Assembly (NCBI RefSeq): GCF_018918325.1 | Contig: NZ_JAHLQH010000029.1 | Span: 56,737-120,736 of the forward strand | Length of the DNA: 64,000 bases | Origin: Clostridium sp. MSJ-8 | GTDB lineage: Bacteria > Bacillota > Clostridia > Clostridiales > Clostridiaceae | Direction of reading: 5' to 3' | In this document: positions 54,963 through 63,268 of the stretch, in pieces | Numbering within the stretch: the first letter of the stretch is position 1 | Layout: each line of letters starts with the position of its first letter | Notes under the pieces: generated by a model | What the model saw: only the letters and a program-made list of their open reading frames with translations | What the model was told of the DNA's origin: nothing | Database searches by the model: none | Made by a program: the position numbers and the translations under genes

Positions 54963-56669
54963 TTATTGGAATAATTTTATAATTTTAGATTTTGTTTCAG
55001 GCTTCTTCTCTTCACTATTATTTATATACTCTTCATAAGTTCTTCCCTTCAGTTTCCATAACCTAATGCCAGATAAGAATTTATCAAACAATTCCCTTAC
55101 ATTATCTTCTTCTACCCTAGATAAATCAGCGTCTATGCCTTCTATTATATCTGATATAACGTCTTCCTTATCCCTATATTGTATATCTACAAGCATCATA
55201 TATAAATTCTTCATAAAAGCATCTTCTTCTTCAAGTACAAACATATATGAAAAATCATCTATAAATCTCTGACCATTTTCAGACATATCTATACCTTTTC
55301 CAAGGGCAATTAATTCTTCTTCATCAATATAACAGAAATCTTCTTTAAATTTACTAAGTTTATCAAGCATATCATTATCTTCTAAAAAGAATTGATATTC
55401 AAGATAATATTTACTCTTTTGCTTTCTGATATCAAAATTATCACCTAAGAAACTAATATCAATATCTAATAACCTAAACAACTTATCTTCTGTTATATCT
55501 ATATTATATCTATTAAGAAGCATTACAATATCTGAGAAAGAAATCCTTCCATATGATATAGCCATTCCATTAACTAATTGTATTATTTTTTTATTTTCTT
55601 TTATTTTCTTTCTTAGATTAAAATTATTTATGTTATCTATTAACTCTATAACAGCACTAGGCATAATAAGTGCTGGTTCATCATTTATTATTGTAGGGAA
55701 AAGTACACCATATGCAATCATAGCCATATTGCTATTAAATATATTTTTACCTTCTTCTAATATATCATCAAGAGTATATATTCCATTATTATTCTTAATA
55801 TTAAGTAAAAACTTGAACTTACTCTCTTCTAATTCTTCTATAAATCCTTTAACCAATTCAGAATATTGACTTATGAATTCTTCTACAATTTCTGGCTTTT
55901 TAAGACGCCTATCAATTGTTCCACCAAGTTCATTTACAAACTGTAATATTTGTTTCTTAGGATACTGTTCTATTAAAACTCGTATATCCTTAGAATTTTT
56001 TCCCTTTGTAAACTCACTCAATACTGCATCAGACATAAAGCCAACAGTTTCATCTATTAGATCTTGTATATATTCATCTGTAACAACATCATCTTCTATA
56101 GTTTCTACCTCAAAATGAGTTTTGTTGCCTGGAAGATATTTATTCTCTGATTCTCTATTGCCCTTATAACCTAATACTCCATCTCTAGGTGATACTTCAT
56201 TTTCATTTCTACCTATAATCTCCACCTGAGCAGAAGTTGGAAGCTCTCCCCTATAATCTGCTACTTCTATGGAAACTTTAGTTTTTTCTTCAGTATCATA
56301 TGTATATGTAAACTTATCATCTACATAGAGCATATCTTCTAATACATACTCCATATCATTACCGCATTTATATATTTTTCTATCTATGGTAAAAAAACTT
56401 TCTTTCGTTTCATCATTAAACCATACATCCCTAAGAACTCTATCTAAATCCTTTAATTTCAAATTGGCATCTATAGAAACATATAAGCAATACACTCCTG
56501 GTTTATTTTTATCTTTTATAGCCAAAATAAATTTATTCTTAAAATTCTCTCTTTCTTCTTCTGATGCTGATAAAATCCCATTTATTCTAACCGTACAAGA
56601 ATATTTCATATGTTTTTTTATATTTCTTTCTGTTAATTCTTCATTACAACAATAACATTTCGCTTTCAT
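54963..56669 (-). CDS. Large protein with zinc-ribbon and pRiA4b ORF-3-like N-terminus
   Basis: 568 residues. Residues 1-27 form a putative zinc site (CYCCNE...HMKYSC). Residues ~35-140 match the pRiA4b ORF-3 fold (YCLYVSIDANLKLKDLDRVLRDVWF, FFTIDRKIYKC, DKFTYTYDTEEKTKVSIEV). The remaining ~400 residues are helical, acidic and unrecognised. Proteins of this type occur on plasmids and in accessory regions; their role is unknown. AAGGAG precedes ATG 56669. Its own transcript lies between the feo operon terminator and flavodoxin. Confidence 0.75.
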   Translation of the reverse strand: MKAKCYCCNEELTERNIKKHMKYSCTVRINGILSASEEERENFKNKFILAIKDKNKPGVYCLYVSIDANLKLKDLDRVLRDVWFNDETKESFFTIDRKIYKCGNDMEYVLEDMLYVDDKFTYTYDTEEKTKVSIEVADYRGELPTSAQVEIIGRNENEVSPRDGVLGYKGNRESENKYLPGNKTHFEVETIEDDVVTDEYIQDLIDETVGFMSDAVLSEFTKGKNSKDIRVLIEQYPKKQILQFVNELGGTIDRRLKKPEIVEEFISQYSELVKGFIEELEESKFKFLLNIKNNNGIYTLDDILEEGKNIFNSNMAMIAYGVLFPTIINDEPALIMPSAVIELIDNINNFNLRKKIKENKKIIQLVNGMAISYGRISFSDIVMLLNRYNIDITEDKLFRLLDIDISFLGDNFDIRKQKSKYYLEYQFFLEDNDMLDKLSKFKEDFCYIDEEELIALGKGIDMSENGQRFIDDFSYMFVLEEEDAFMKNLYMMLVDIQYRDKEDVISDIIEGIDADLSRVEEDNVRELFDKFLSGIRLWKLKGRTYEEYINNSEEKKPETKSKIIKLFQ

Positions 56670-56735
56670 ATTAATCTCCTTATTTTGTATAAGTTAATGC
56701 TATAATTATATACTACCTTATTGGAAACTAAAATA

Positions 56736-56780
56736 CAAAATAAAGAAGTTTCAATATTTATTAAAATACTGAAACTTCTT
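56736..56780 (-). terminator. Terminator of the feo operon
   Basis: Perfect 11-bp arms AAGAAGTTTCA / TGAAACTTCTT (56743-56753 with 56770-56780), followed on the minus strand by TTTATTTTG. Confidence 0.7.
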
Positions 56781-56787
56781 ACATCAA

Positions 56788-56871
56788 TCACATATATCTC
56801 TTACAATATCTTTTAATCCCAAAGATTATAGCAAACATTATAATTATAATAACATATAACATAGGGGTCAT
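56788..56871 (-). CDS. Possible 27-residue membrane peptide at the end of the feo operon
   Basis: ATG 56871 opens 27 codons, mostly hydrophobic (MLYVIIIIMFAIIFGI) with a basic tail (KRYCKRYM). It fills the space between the Fur-like gene and the operon terminator. The ribosome binding site is weak (AAAGAAG), so it is tentative. Confidence 0.35.
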   Translation of the reverse strand: MTPMLYVIIIIMFAIIFGIKRYCKRYM

Positions 56872-56887
56872 CTTCTTTCACATATTT

Positions 56888-57142
56888 CTATGCAAATTTT
56901 ATTTTATTGGAATCTATTATTCCTAGCTCTTCTAGAAGATTAACCATTCTATAAACAGTTGCTAGTCCTAAAGATTTATCCTTCTTACTTGCCATAAAAT
57001 ATATCTCTTTTATACAAGTAAATTGATTATTCAATATAACATCTAATAAAATTTTTCTTTGGTTTGTTATTCGCATTCCGCGATCTCTAAACTCTTGTAA
57101 TATTTGTTCTTTTTCATATTCTATGCTATTTATATCTGCCAC
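56888..57142 (-). CDS. Short Fur-like protein (DNA-binding domain only)
   Basis: 84 residues covering only the winged-helix half of Fur: FRDRGMRITNQRKILLDVIL, IYFMASKKDKSLGLATVYRMVNLLEELGII. The protein stops just after the wing; the metal-binding dimerisation domain (HHHH and Cys motifs) is absent, and the following DNA in any frame does not encode it, so this is not a simple frameshift. GTG 57142 follows GGGGGA. It is in the feo operon and could act as a local regulator or a competitor of full-length Fur. Confidence 0.8.
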   Translation of the reverse strand: MADINSIEYEKEQILQEFRDRGMRITNQRKILLDVILNNQFTCIKEIYFMASKKDKSLGLATVYRMVNLLEELGIIDSNKIKFA

Positions 57143-57156
57143 GTGCCTTCCCCCTT

Positions 57157-57336
57157 TTATTTCTGTAACTTAATACCATTGTTATTATGACAACTATGCT
57201 TATTACAATCTCCATCGCAGCCTATACAGCCACCTTTTTTATTGGTTTTTATGATATATCTAATTATACATATAAATATTATTAATAAAATTAGAGAAAT
57301 TACTATATTCGCAATGTTATTAATTAACCATTCCAT
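57157..57336 (-). CDS. FeoB-associated Cys-rich membrane protein
   Basis: 59 residues. One membrane helix (IANIVISLILLIIFICIIRYII) followed by a Cys/His tail (GGCIGCDGDCNKHSCHNN). This is the small Cys-rich protein commonly found after feoB, thought to help ferrous iron uptake. AAAGGAG before ATG 57336; it lies 24 bases after feoB and 14 bases before the Fur-like gene. Confidence 0.88.
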   Translation of the reverse strand: MEWLINNIANIVISLILLIIFICIIRYIIKTNKKGGCIGCDGDCNKHSCHNNNGIKLQK

Positions 57337-57360
57337 AATGCAATCACTCCTTTTTTTACA

Positions 57361-59484
57361 TTACGCTTCTGCCTTGTAACCTTTTCTAAATAGTAAGTAT
57401 AAGAATGCAATTATAATAATTATTGCAACTACTGTTCCTACTCCAAATGATAGAGCTCCTGTTACTAATCCACCTATTTGGTTTACTACTAAAGCTGTAC
57501 AATATGCTAATACTGTTTGATATCCTATTGCAAAGAATGTCCACTTAGTGTTTGACATTTCTCTCTTAATAGCTCCAATTGCTGCAAAACATGGTGCACA
57601 TAAAAGGTTAAATATTAAGAATGACATTGCTGCTGCACCATATGGGAATAATTCTGCAATTGCCTTTAATAATCCCGGATCATTTTCTGCTGCATCAGCG
57701 CCAAGTCCAAGTAATACTCCAAATGTACCTACAACATTTTCTTTTGCTACAAGTCCTGATACAGTAGCAACAGTTGCTTTCCAGTTACCAAATCCTAATG
57801 GTTTAAATATTGGAGCAACAACATTACCAATGTTAGCAAGTAAACTCTTAGATTCATCTACCATACCAAATCCATGATCAAATCCAAAGCTTGATAAGAA
57901 CCAAATTAATGCACAAGCTATAAATATAACAGTACCAGCTTTCTTAATGAAAGATTTTCCTCTTTCCCACATATGAATTAAAACACCTTTTGCTGCTGGT
58001 ATATGATAATCTGGAAGTTCCATAACAAATGGTGCTGGATCTCCAGCAAATCTCTTAGTCTTCTTAAGAATTATACCTGAAACAATTACTGCAATAACAC
58101 CTACAAAATACATACAAGGAGCCATCCATTTAAAATCACTAAACATTGCACCACCTATAAGAGCTATTACTGGAAGTTTAGCTCCACATGGAATAAATGT
58201 TGTAGTCATAATAGTCATTCTTCTATCATTCTCATTTTCAATTGTTTTAGATGCCATTACTCCTGGAACACCACAACCTGAACCTATAAGCATTGGGATG
58301 AATGATTTACCTGACAAACCAAATTTTCTAAATAATCTATCCATAATAAATGCAACTCTTGCCATATATCCACAATCTTCTAATATAGATAAGAAGAAGA
58401 ATAATATTAACATCTGAGGTACAAATCCAAGAACTGCACCAACACCACCAATTGCACCATCAACTATTAATCCAATTAACCAATCACTAGCATGTACATG
58501 TTCTAAGAATGTTGTAACAGCTGGTTGAATAGTATCGCCAAATAAAGTATCATTAGTCCAATCTGTAACTATTGATCCAAGCGAAGTTACAGAAATGTAA
58601 TAAACGATTATCATTATCACTGCAAAGATAGGAAGTGCCAATACTCTATTAGTTACAACCTTATCAATTTTATCTGATACAGATTCTTTTTCTTTCTTTT
58701 TACTTATTGCACTATCTATAGCTTTTGCTATATATTCATATCTTTCATTGATTATAATACTTTCACTATCATCATCTTCTGAGCTTTCGTATCCTTTAAT
58801 TATTGTTTCTAAATCATCTTGTTGATTTTTAGATATCTTTAATTTTTCAATTATTTTTTCATCTCTTTCAAAAAGCTTTATGCTATAGAAACGTTTTTGA
58901 AAATCTTGAACTGTACTAGGTAATGTTCCTTCTATTCCAGATATAACATTCTCCAAATTATTAGAGAATATTTGTTTAACTTCAACTTTACTATTAGAAT
59001 TAGCTTTTTTAACAGCTTCACTAATAAGTTCATCTATTCCCTTTGATTTAAGTGCTGATATAGGAACTATTGTAACTCCTAATGATTCGCTTAGTTTCTT
59101 TACATCTATGCTATCGCCTTTCTTTTCAACTAAGTCCATCATATTAAGAGCCATAACAACTGGAATTCCAAGTTCCATCACTTGAGTAGTTAAGTATAAG
59201 TTTCTTTCTATATTAGTTGCATCTACTAGATTAATAATTGCATCTACTTTTTCATTTAATAAGTACTCACGGCTTACAACTTCTTCTAGTGTATATGGTG
59301 ATAAAGAATATATACCAGGAAGGTCTGTAATAATTACATCTTTATGACCTTTTAATTTACCTTCCTTCTTTTCTACTGTAACACCTGGCCAGTTACCTAC
59401 ATACTGACTAGAACCTGTTAATGAATTAAATAATGTAGTCTTACCACAGTTAGGGTTACCTACTAACGCTATTTTCACTGACAA
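57361..59484 (-). CDS. feoB: Ferrous iron transporter FeoB
   Basis: 707 residues. N-terminal G domain: GNPNCGKTT (9-17), DLPGIYSLSPYTLEE, LVDATNIERNL and ALNMMD (G4-like NxxD). The membrane domain with gate motifs (GSGCGVPGVMASKTI, ATVSGLVAKENVVGTFGVLLG, LLCAPCFAAIGAI) starts near residue 280. Imports Fe2+ under anaerobic conditions, driven or gated by GTP. Third gene of the feo operon. Confidence 0.97.
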   Translation of the reverse strand: MSVKIALVGNPNCGKTTLFNSLTGSSQYVGNWPGVTVEKKEGKLKGHKDVIITDLPGIYSLSPYTLEEVVSREYLLNEKVDAIINLVDATNIERNLYLTTQVMELGIPVVMALNMMDLVEKKGDSIDVKKLSESLGVTIVPISALKSKGIDELISEAVKKANSNSKVEVKQIFSNNLENVISGIEGTLPSTVQDFQKRFYSIKLFERDEKIIEKLKISKNQQDDLETIIKGYESSEDDDSESIIINERYEYIAKAIDSAISKKKEKESVSDKIDKVVTNRVLALPIFAVIMIIVYYISVTSLGSIVTDWTNDTLFGDTIQPAVTTFLEHVHASDWLIGLIVDGAIGGVGAVLGFVPQMLILFFFLSILEDCGYMARVAFIMDRLFRKFGLSGKSFIPMLIGSGCGVPGVMASKTIENENDRRMTIMTTTFIPCGAKLPVIALIGGAMFSDFKWMAPCMYFVGVIAVIVSGIILKKTKRFAGDPAPFVMELPDYHIPAAKGVLIHMWERGKSFIKKAGTVIFIACALIWFLSSFGFDHGFGMVDESKSLLANIGNVVAPIFKPLGFGNWKATVATVSGLVAKENVVGTFGVLLGLGADAAENDPGLLKAIAELFPYGAAAMSFLIFNLLCAPCFAAIGAIKREMSNTKWTFFAIGYQTVLAYCTALVVNQIGGLVTGALSFGVGTVVAIIIIIAFLYLLFRKGYKAEA

Positions 59485-59512
59485 TTTACTCCCTCATTTC
59501 TTTATTCTATTA

Positions 59513-59731
59513 CTATTTTACTTCAATAATTTCAGCATCTTGCTTTCTTATAGATAATTCGTATCCTCTTATAGTTACTTCGACTGGATCACCTAAAGGG
59601 GCAACTTTTCTTACATAAATTTTGCTTCCTTTAGTAATCCCCATATCCATAATTCTACGTTTTAATGCTCCACTACCATTTATTTTTACAACAGTAACTT
59701 CATCGCCTACATTTACTTCTCGTAATGTCAT
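59513..59731 (-). CDS. feoA: FeoA-type SH3-like protein (second copy)
   Basis: 72 residues: GDEVTVVKINGSGALKRRIMDMGITKGSKIYVRKVAPLGDPVEVTIRGYELSIRKQDAEIIEV is a standard FeoA core. Cytoplasmic partner of FeoB. AAAGGAG before ATG 59731. Confidence 0.92.
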   Translation of the reverse strand: MTLREVNVGDEVTVVKINGSGALKRRIMDMGITKGSKIYVRKVAPLGDPVEVTIRGYELSIRKQDAEIIEVK

Positions 59732-59745
59732 TTTTTACTTCTCCT

Positions 59746-59955
59746 TTATATCATTATTTTTTTTGCCATGTCCATATTTAAAGCCACTCTAGAATCTTTA
59801 ATACTTACTATAATATTTCCCCCATTAGTAGAAATAACAACTACTTCCGATCCAGATACAAAGCCCAAATTTTCTAAAAATCTTCTAGTTTCATCTAAAC
59901 CGCCGACTTTTTTTATAGTGTTTACTTCACCAACTTTGGCCATTGTTAAAGGCAT
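59746..59955 (-). CDS. feoA: FeoA-type SH3-like protein (first copy)
   Basis: 69 residues: VGEVNTIKKVGGLDETRRFLENLGFVSGSEVVVISTNGGNIIVSIKDSRVALNMDMAKKIMI. More divergent than the second copy but the same fold. AAAGGAG nine bases before ATG 59955 is better than the TTG at 59964. First gene of the operon under the Fur-like palindrome. Confidence 0.9.
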   Translation of the reverse strand: MPLTMAKVGEVNTIKKVGGLDETRRFLENLGFVSGSEVVVISTNGGNIIVSIKDSRVALNMDMAKKIMI

Positions 59956-59978
59956 AACAATCAACTCCTTTGAAAATC

Positions 59979-60069
59979 GATATTCATTATCATTTACATT
60001 GATAGTATATTCCTCTTAACAAACAAAGTCAATAATTAATGAAAATTATTTTCATTAATTATTGACTTT
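59979..60069 (-). promoter_or_regulatory. feo promoter with a 45-bp perfect palindrome and two Fur-like boxes
   Basis: The minus strand has TTGACT (60032-60027), a 17-base spacer and TATACT (60009-60004). A perfect palindrome of 22+1+22 bases (60025-60069) covers the -35; its centre TGAAAATTATTTTCA is a 7-1-7 Fur-like box. A second near-Fur box, GATATTCATTATC (59979-59991), lies just downstream of the -10. Two-site iron repression of feo is inferred. Confidence 0.75.
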
Positions 60070-60738
60070 AAAGTATGATTTTAAAACAAATAGTATATAA
60101 ATCCATAAAATTATCATTTATTGACAGTATTGAAATTATTGAATTAATCTTTTTTGATTACTTATCTTTTCAGTTGATTAATATCTAATACCATTCTGAT
60201 AGTAGTAAAATAAAAGATGGAAAAATTACAACAAATATAAACACTCCTTATGCAGATGTATCTAAAATAACAAGAATAAAAAATTAATTAACAGTATAGA
60301 ATTTAGGGCAAGTTTGATTAAATTAGGGAATAATTGTAATATAAATATTTCAATAAAAATATTAAAATCATTTTTTCAATACTTTATTGATGAATGGAAA
60401 GATTCTATACAAGCATTATCATATGGACAACCTTTTTTCTAAATGATTGTATAATATTAAATTTTTTACAAAGTTCTTTTAAATCATTACTTGTATATTG
60501 AGATCCTAAATCAGTATGAAATATCAATTTTTTATCCTTATCAGGTTTTTGACGTTAAATGTTTTGATGGTATAATAGAAGCAAACCTAGTAGAAGGACT
60601 ATCTGTTGTTAATAGTAATATTTATAATAAATATGAAGGAAATGCATTTACTAATCTGAACTTGCAGCATTTTTAAAGAACAGTTTAATTTTATTAGCAT
60701 AAAACAACTCGCATACAAATCTCATAGGAGGTATAGTA
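60070..60738. other. Decayed intergenic region with gene remnants
   Basis: About 670 bases without an intact gene. On the + strand 60190-60288 an open stretch reads SSKIKDGKITTNINTPYADVSK-like sequence to a TAA, and 60551-60676 reads DVKCFDGIIEANLVEGLSV to a TAA. Both look like C-terminal scraps of lost genes, not recognised. Between them lies the transposase remnant on the minus strand. A good AGGAGG at 60727 belongs to the next gene. Confidence 0.5.
60376..60554 (-). pseudogene. IS3-family transposase (OrfB) remnant
   Basis: The minus strand encodes FHTDLGSQYTSNDLKELC ... CPYDNACIESFHSSIK, part of the DDE integrase core of IS150/IS3-type OrfB (second Asp and catalytic Glu regions). It is broken by a frameshift in a run of A residues (60433-60438) and a TGA at 60376. 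No terminal inverted repeats or target duplication were found. Confidence 0.75.
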
Positions 60739-61884
60739 ATGGAATCAACAGTAGAAATAAATAAGAAAAAAGTTTCAACCAGAAAGAATTACATAGATAA
60801 TATTCGATGTACATTTATTCTATTGCTAGTACCATTTCATGTTTCTATGGCATGGAATTGCTGGGGAGAGGGTAATTATATATGGTTTTCTAATAATAAG
60901 ATTTTGAGTTCTTTAGTCACCTTTATATCACCTTGGTATATGTCTTTGTTATTTATTCTTGCTGGAATTAGTTTGTTTTATTCATTAAGGAAGAGAATTA
61001 CTAGCCAAGTCATAAAGGAGAGGTTTAATAAATTAGCTTTGCCTCTAGCTACAGGAGTTTTAACAGTAGTACCAATTATGACTTATTACGCAGATAAATT
61101 CTATACTGGCTATAATGGTAGCTTTTTGGATCATTATAAAATATTCTTTACAAAGTTTACGACTTTAACAGGATACGATGGGGGATTTTCTCCTGCTCAT
61201 CTATGGTTTTTACTATATTTATTCATAATTTCGCTTTTGAGTCTTGGTTTCATTTCTTTACAGAAAAAATTTATACCGAAACTATCACAAGGTGATAATT
61301 TATCATCTGGTAAGCTATCTATAAAACAGCAGTTATTGGGGGTTTATGGATTAGGTGTTTTTCCTATAGTTTTAACTCCTGTTCTTAACATTGGTGGAAA
61401 GAGTATCGGATCATACTTTGCACTTTTTCTTCTAGGATATTATGTATTCTCTAAAGAGGATGTTATGACTTTGGTTGTCAAAATACGATGGATTAATTTT
61501 TTATTCATGATGATTTTCGATATTCTTGATACATATATGTTTATATGGAGTGATTCGGCAAATGCAATAATTAATACAATTGCAATGCACCTCACTTGTT
61601 GGTTTGGAATATTGACGATGCTTGGACTTGGCAAATCATATTTCAATCACAATAACAAGATTATGAGATATCTTAATTCTCGTTCATTTGCATTTTATAT
61701 ATTTCATTTTATTTGGGTTATTATTTTTCAATATTATATTTGTAAATTTACTTCAAGTAATTTTCTGATTTTTATTGTTTCTACTGTTGGCACATATATT
61801 ATGACTTTTCTTACTATTGAAATTATCATTAGAATACCTGTTGTTAACTATCTATTTGGTGTAAAAAGAAAATCAATCAATTAA
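60739..61884 (+). CDS. Acyltransferase 3-family membrane protein
   Basis: 381 residues with about ten hydrophobic segments. The signature RKNYIDNIRCTFILLLVPFHVSMAW, with the family's early His, and AHLWFLLYLF are typical of membrane O-acyltransferases that modify sugars, peptidoglycan or lipids. AGGAGG before ATG 60739. It stands alone, so its substrate is open. Sits beside transposase debris, suggesting an acquired region. Confidence 0.87.
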   Translation: MESTVEINKKKVSTRKNYIDNIRCTFILLLVPFHVSMAWNCWGEGNYIWFSNNKILSSLVTFISPWYMSLLFILAGISLFYSLRKRITSQVIKERFNKLALPLATGVLTVVPIMTYYADKFYTGYNGSFLDHYKIFFTKFTTLTGYDGGFSPAHLWFLLYLFIISLLSLGFISLQKKFIPKLSQGDNLSSGKLSIKQQLLGVYGLGVFPIVLTPVLNIGGKSIGSYFALFLLGYYVFSKEDVMTLVVKIRWINFLFMMIFDILDTYMFIWSDSANAIINTIAMHLTCWFGILTMLGLGKSYFNHNNKIMRYLNSRSFAFYIFHFIWVIIFQYYICKFTSSNFLIFIVSTVGTYIMTFLTIEIIIRIPVVNYLFGVKRKSIN

Positions 61885-61966
61885 ATTAAAGACCTAAAAT
61901 ATAAAGATGTTAATGACACACAATCACTATTGGTTTTTTTAAGTTCAATTTCATTATACAATTAGT

Positions 61967-62110
61967 CTAATATTTATCTTCATCTTTATTTTCTTTATCA
62001 TTATATAGTCTATCATAAAGCCTTCTTCCTGGATTAGGCATATCATATAATGACTTACTTGCAAGTATGCTTAATGCTACCATAAATATAATAAATAATA
62101 TAATTTTCAT
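61967..62110 (-). CDS. 47-residue single-span membrane protein
   Basis: An N-terminal helix (IILFIIFMVALSILASK) is followed by a charged tail (DMPNPGRRLYDRLYNDKENKDEDKY). GGAGGCG eight bases before ATG 62110 is a strong ribosome binding site. Unknown function. It follows the broken S41 peptidase gene by 12 bases. Confidence 0.7.
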   Translation of the reverse strand: MKIILFIIFMVALSILASKSLYDMPNPGRRLYDRLYNDKENKDEDKY

Positions 62111-62122
62111 AAATATCGCCTC

Positions 62123-62539
62123 CTAATTATTAATAATAGCTTGATAATACGGATTAATTCCATTCTCTACATCATTAATTGAATATTCTACAGCTATGTC
62201 TGGAATAACTCCTTGCAAGTTGCTAGTTGAATTTCTATTAGCCTTATTTAAAACGTCTATTTTTTCACATCCACTTGCATATATAATAGGTAGAATTGAA
62301 GATTGCTTTTCTGCCACTCCAAACATCTCTGTAGAACCTCCAGTTTCTTCTCCAACCATTACAGCATTACATTTACTAGTCAAGGTATCTACTGCAACTA
62401 CTCCTGCTGAAAATGTATTTTTAGTCATAATTACATAAACTTTTTTTGAATTAAACAAACTCATATTGCTGCAAATAAGATTATCTAAATGTTCTCTAAA
62501 CCCTCCTATATTAGTAGATACATCTACTAATATTTTATC
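62123..62539 (-). pseudogene. S41-family peptidase, C-terminal fragment
   Basis: In-frame coding from 62539 reads KILVDVSTNIGGFREHL, then VIMTKNTFSAGVVAVDTLTSK and VMVGEETGGSTEMFG, the C-terminal part of the S41 (tail-specific/CtpA-like) peptidase domain with the catalytic Ser region. The upstream half is missing: the frame is closed by TGA just where the GNAT gene ends. An ATG at 62464 could start a 113-residue remnant protein without a complete active site. Confidence 0.75.
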
Positions 62540-63054
62540 TCAAATTTATCTTTTGACATTCTATATTCGTATGACGGAATCTCTTTTTCAAAACTATCTG
62601 AATAAAAAACACCCTCTTGTATAAATTCAAATCCCATTTTCTCAATTAACTTTTTAGATGCTATATTATTTTGAAAACAACATGCCCACACATATACAAC
62701 ATCCTTAGAAAATAAATATTTTAAAACTTCTAGTATTACTTCACTCATAATTCCAAGCCTATGATATTTTTTATTTAACGCAAAACCTAATTCTTTAGTA
62801 TCAGAACGCCCTTCTTCTGAATCTTCATGAATTGCAATATAGCCTATTAATTTATTTGTATCTTTAAAAATAATCCCATAAATGTTTTTATTTAAACTCC
62901 ATTGTTCTAAAACCTTTTCAGTCTCTTCAATATTTTTATGTGCACTCCATCCAACCATCTCAATTTCTGATTGACTACAAAATTCATGCATATCATTTAT
63001 ATCTTCTTTGCAGAAATTTCTCAAATATATTCTATCTGTATTTAATACCTTCAT
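62527..63054 (-). CDS. GNAT N-acetyltransferase (RimJ/RimL type)
   Basis: 175 residues. TDRIYLRNFCKEDINDMHEFC opening, GYIAIHEDSEEGRSDTKELGFALNKKYHRLGIMSEVILEVLKYLF (acetyl-CoA-binding A motif) and VWACCFQNNIASKKLIEKMGFEFIQEGVF are typical. Acetylates an amino group of a protein or small molecule. Its end overlaps the S41 fragment. A 214-base gap to the next gene (63055-63268) carries only short open scraps such as GQKIQGQINIKDKNIQII. Confidence 0.9.
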   Translation of the reverse strand: MKVLNTDRIYLRNFCKEDINDMHEFCSQSEIEMVGWSAHKNIEETEKVLEQWSLNKNIYGIIFKDTNKLIGYIAIHEDSEEGRSDTKELGFALNKKYHRLGIMSEVILEVLKYLFSKDVVYVWACCFQNNIASKKLIEKMGFEFIQEGVFYSDSFEKEIPSYEYRMSKDKFEIKY

Positions 63055-63268
63055 ATTTATTTCCCCTTACATTTCATCTATTTCAATAATTTGAATATTT
63101 TTATCTTTTATGTTTATCTGGCCTTGTATCTTTTGTCCACTTACTAGGATTGGTATCATCCGGTATCGCTCCTACTAATATATCCTGATAATGTGATACT
63201 CAAATTTATTAAAATCATAATAGCATGAACATTAAAATTGTTCAATATACTGATATGGAGGAATTATT

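Noticed and set aside
61916..61945. A terminator after the acyltransferase gene
   Set aside because: The stem CAAT/ATTG is only four pairs before the T-run, too weak to list.
63055..63268. A gene in the gap before the aldo/keto reductase
   Set aside because: Only short open scraps in two different frames are present, without a start or ribosome binding site; at most an unrecognised remnant.
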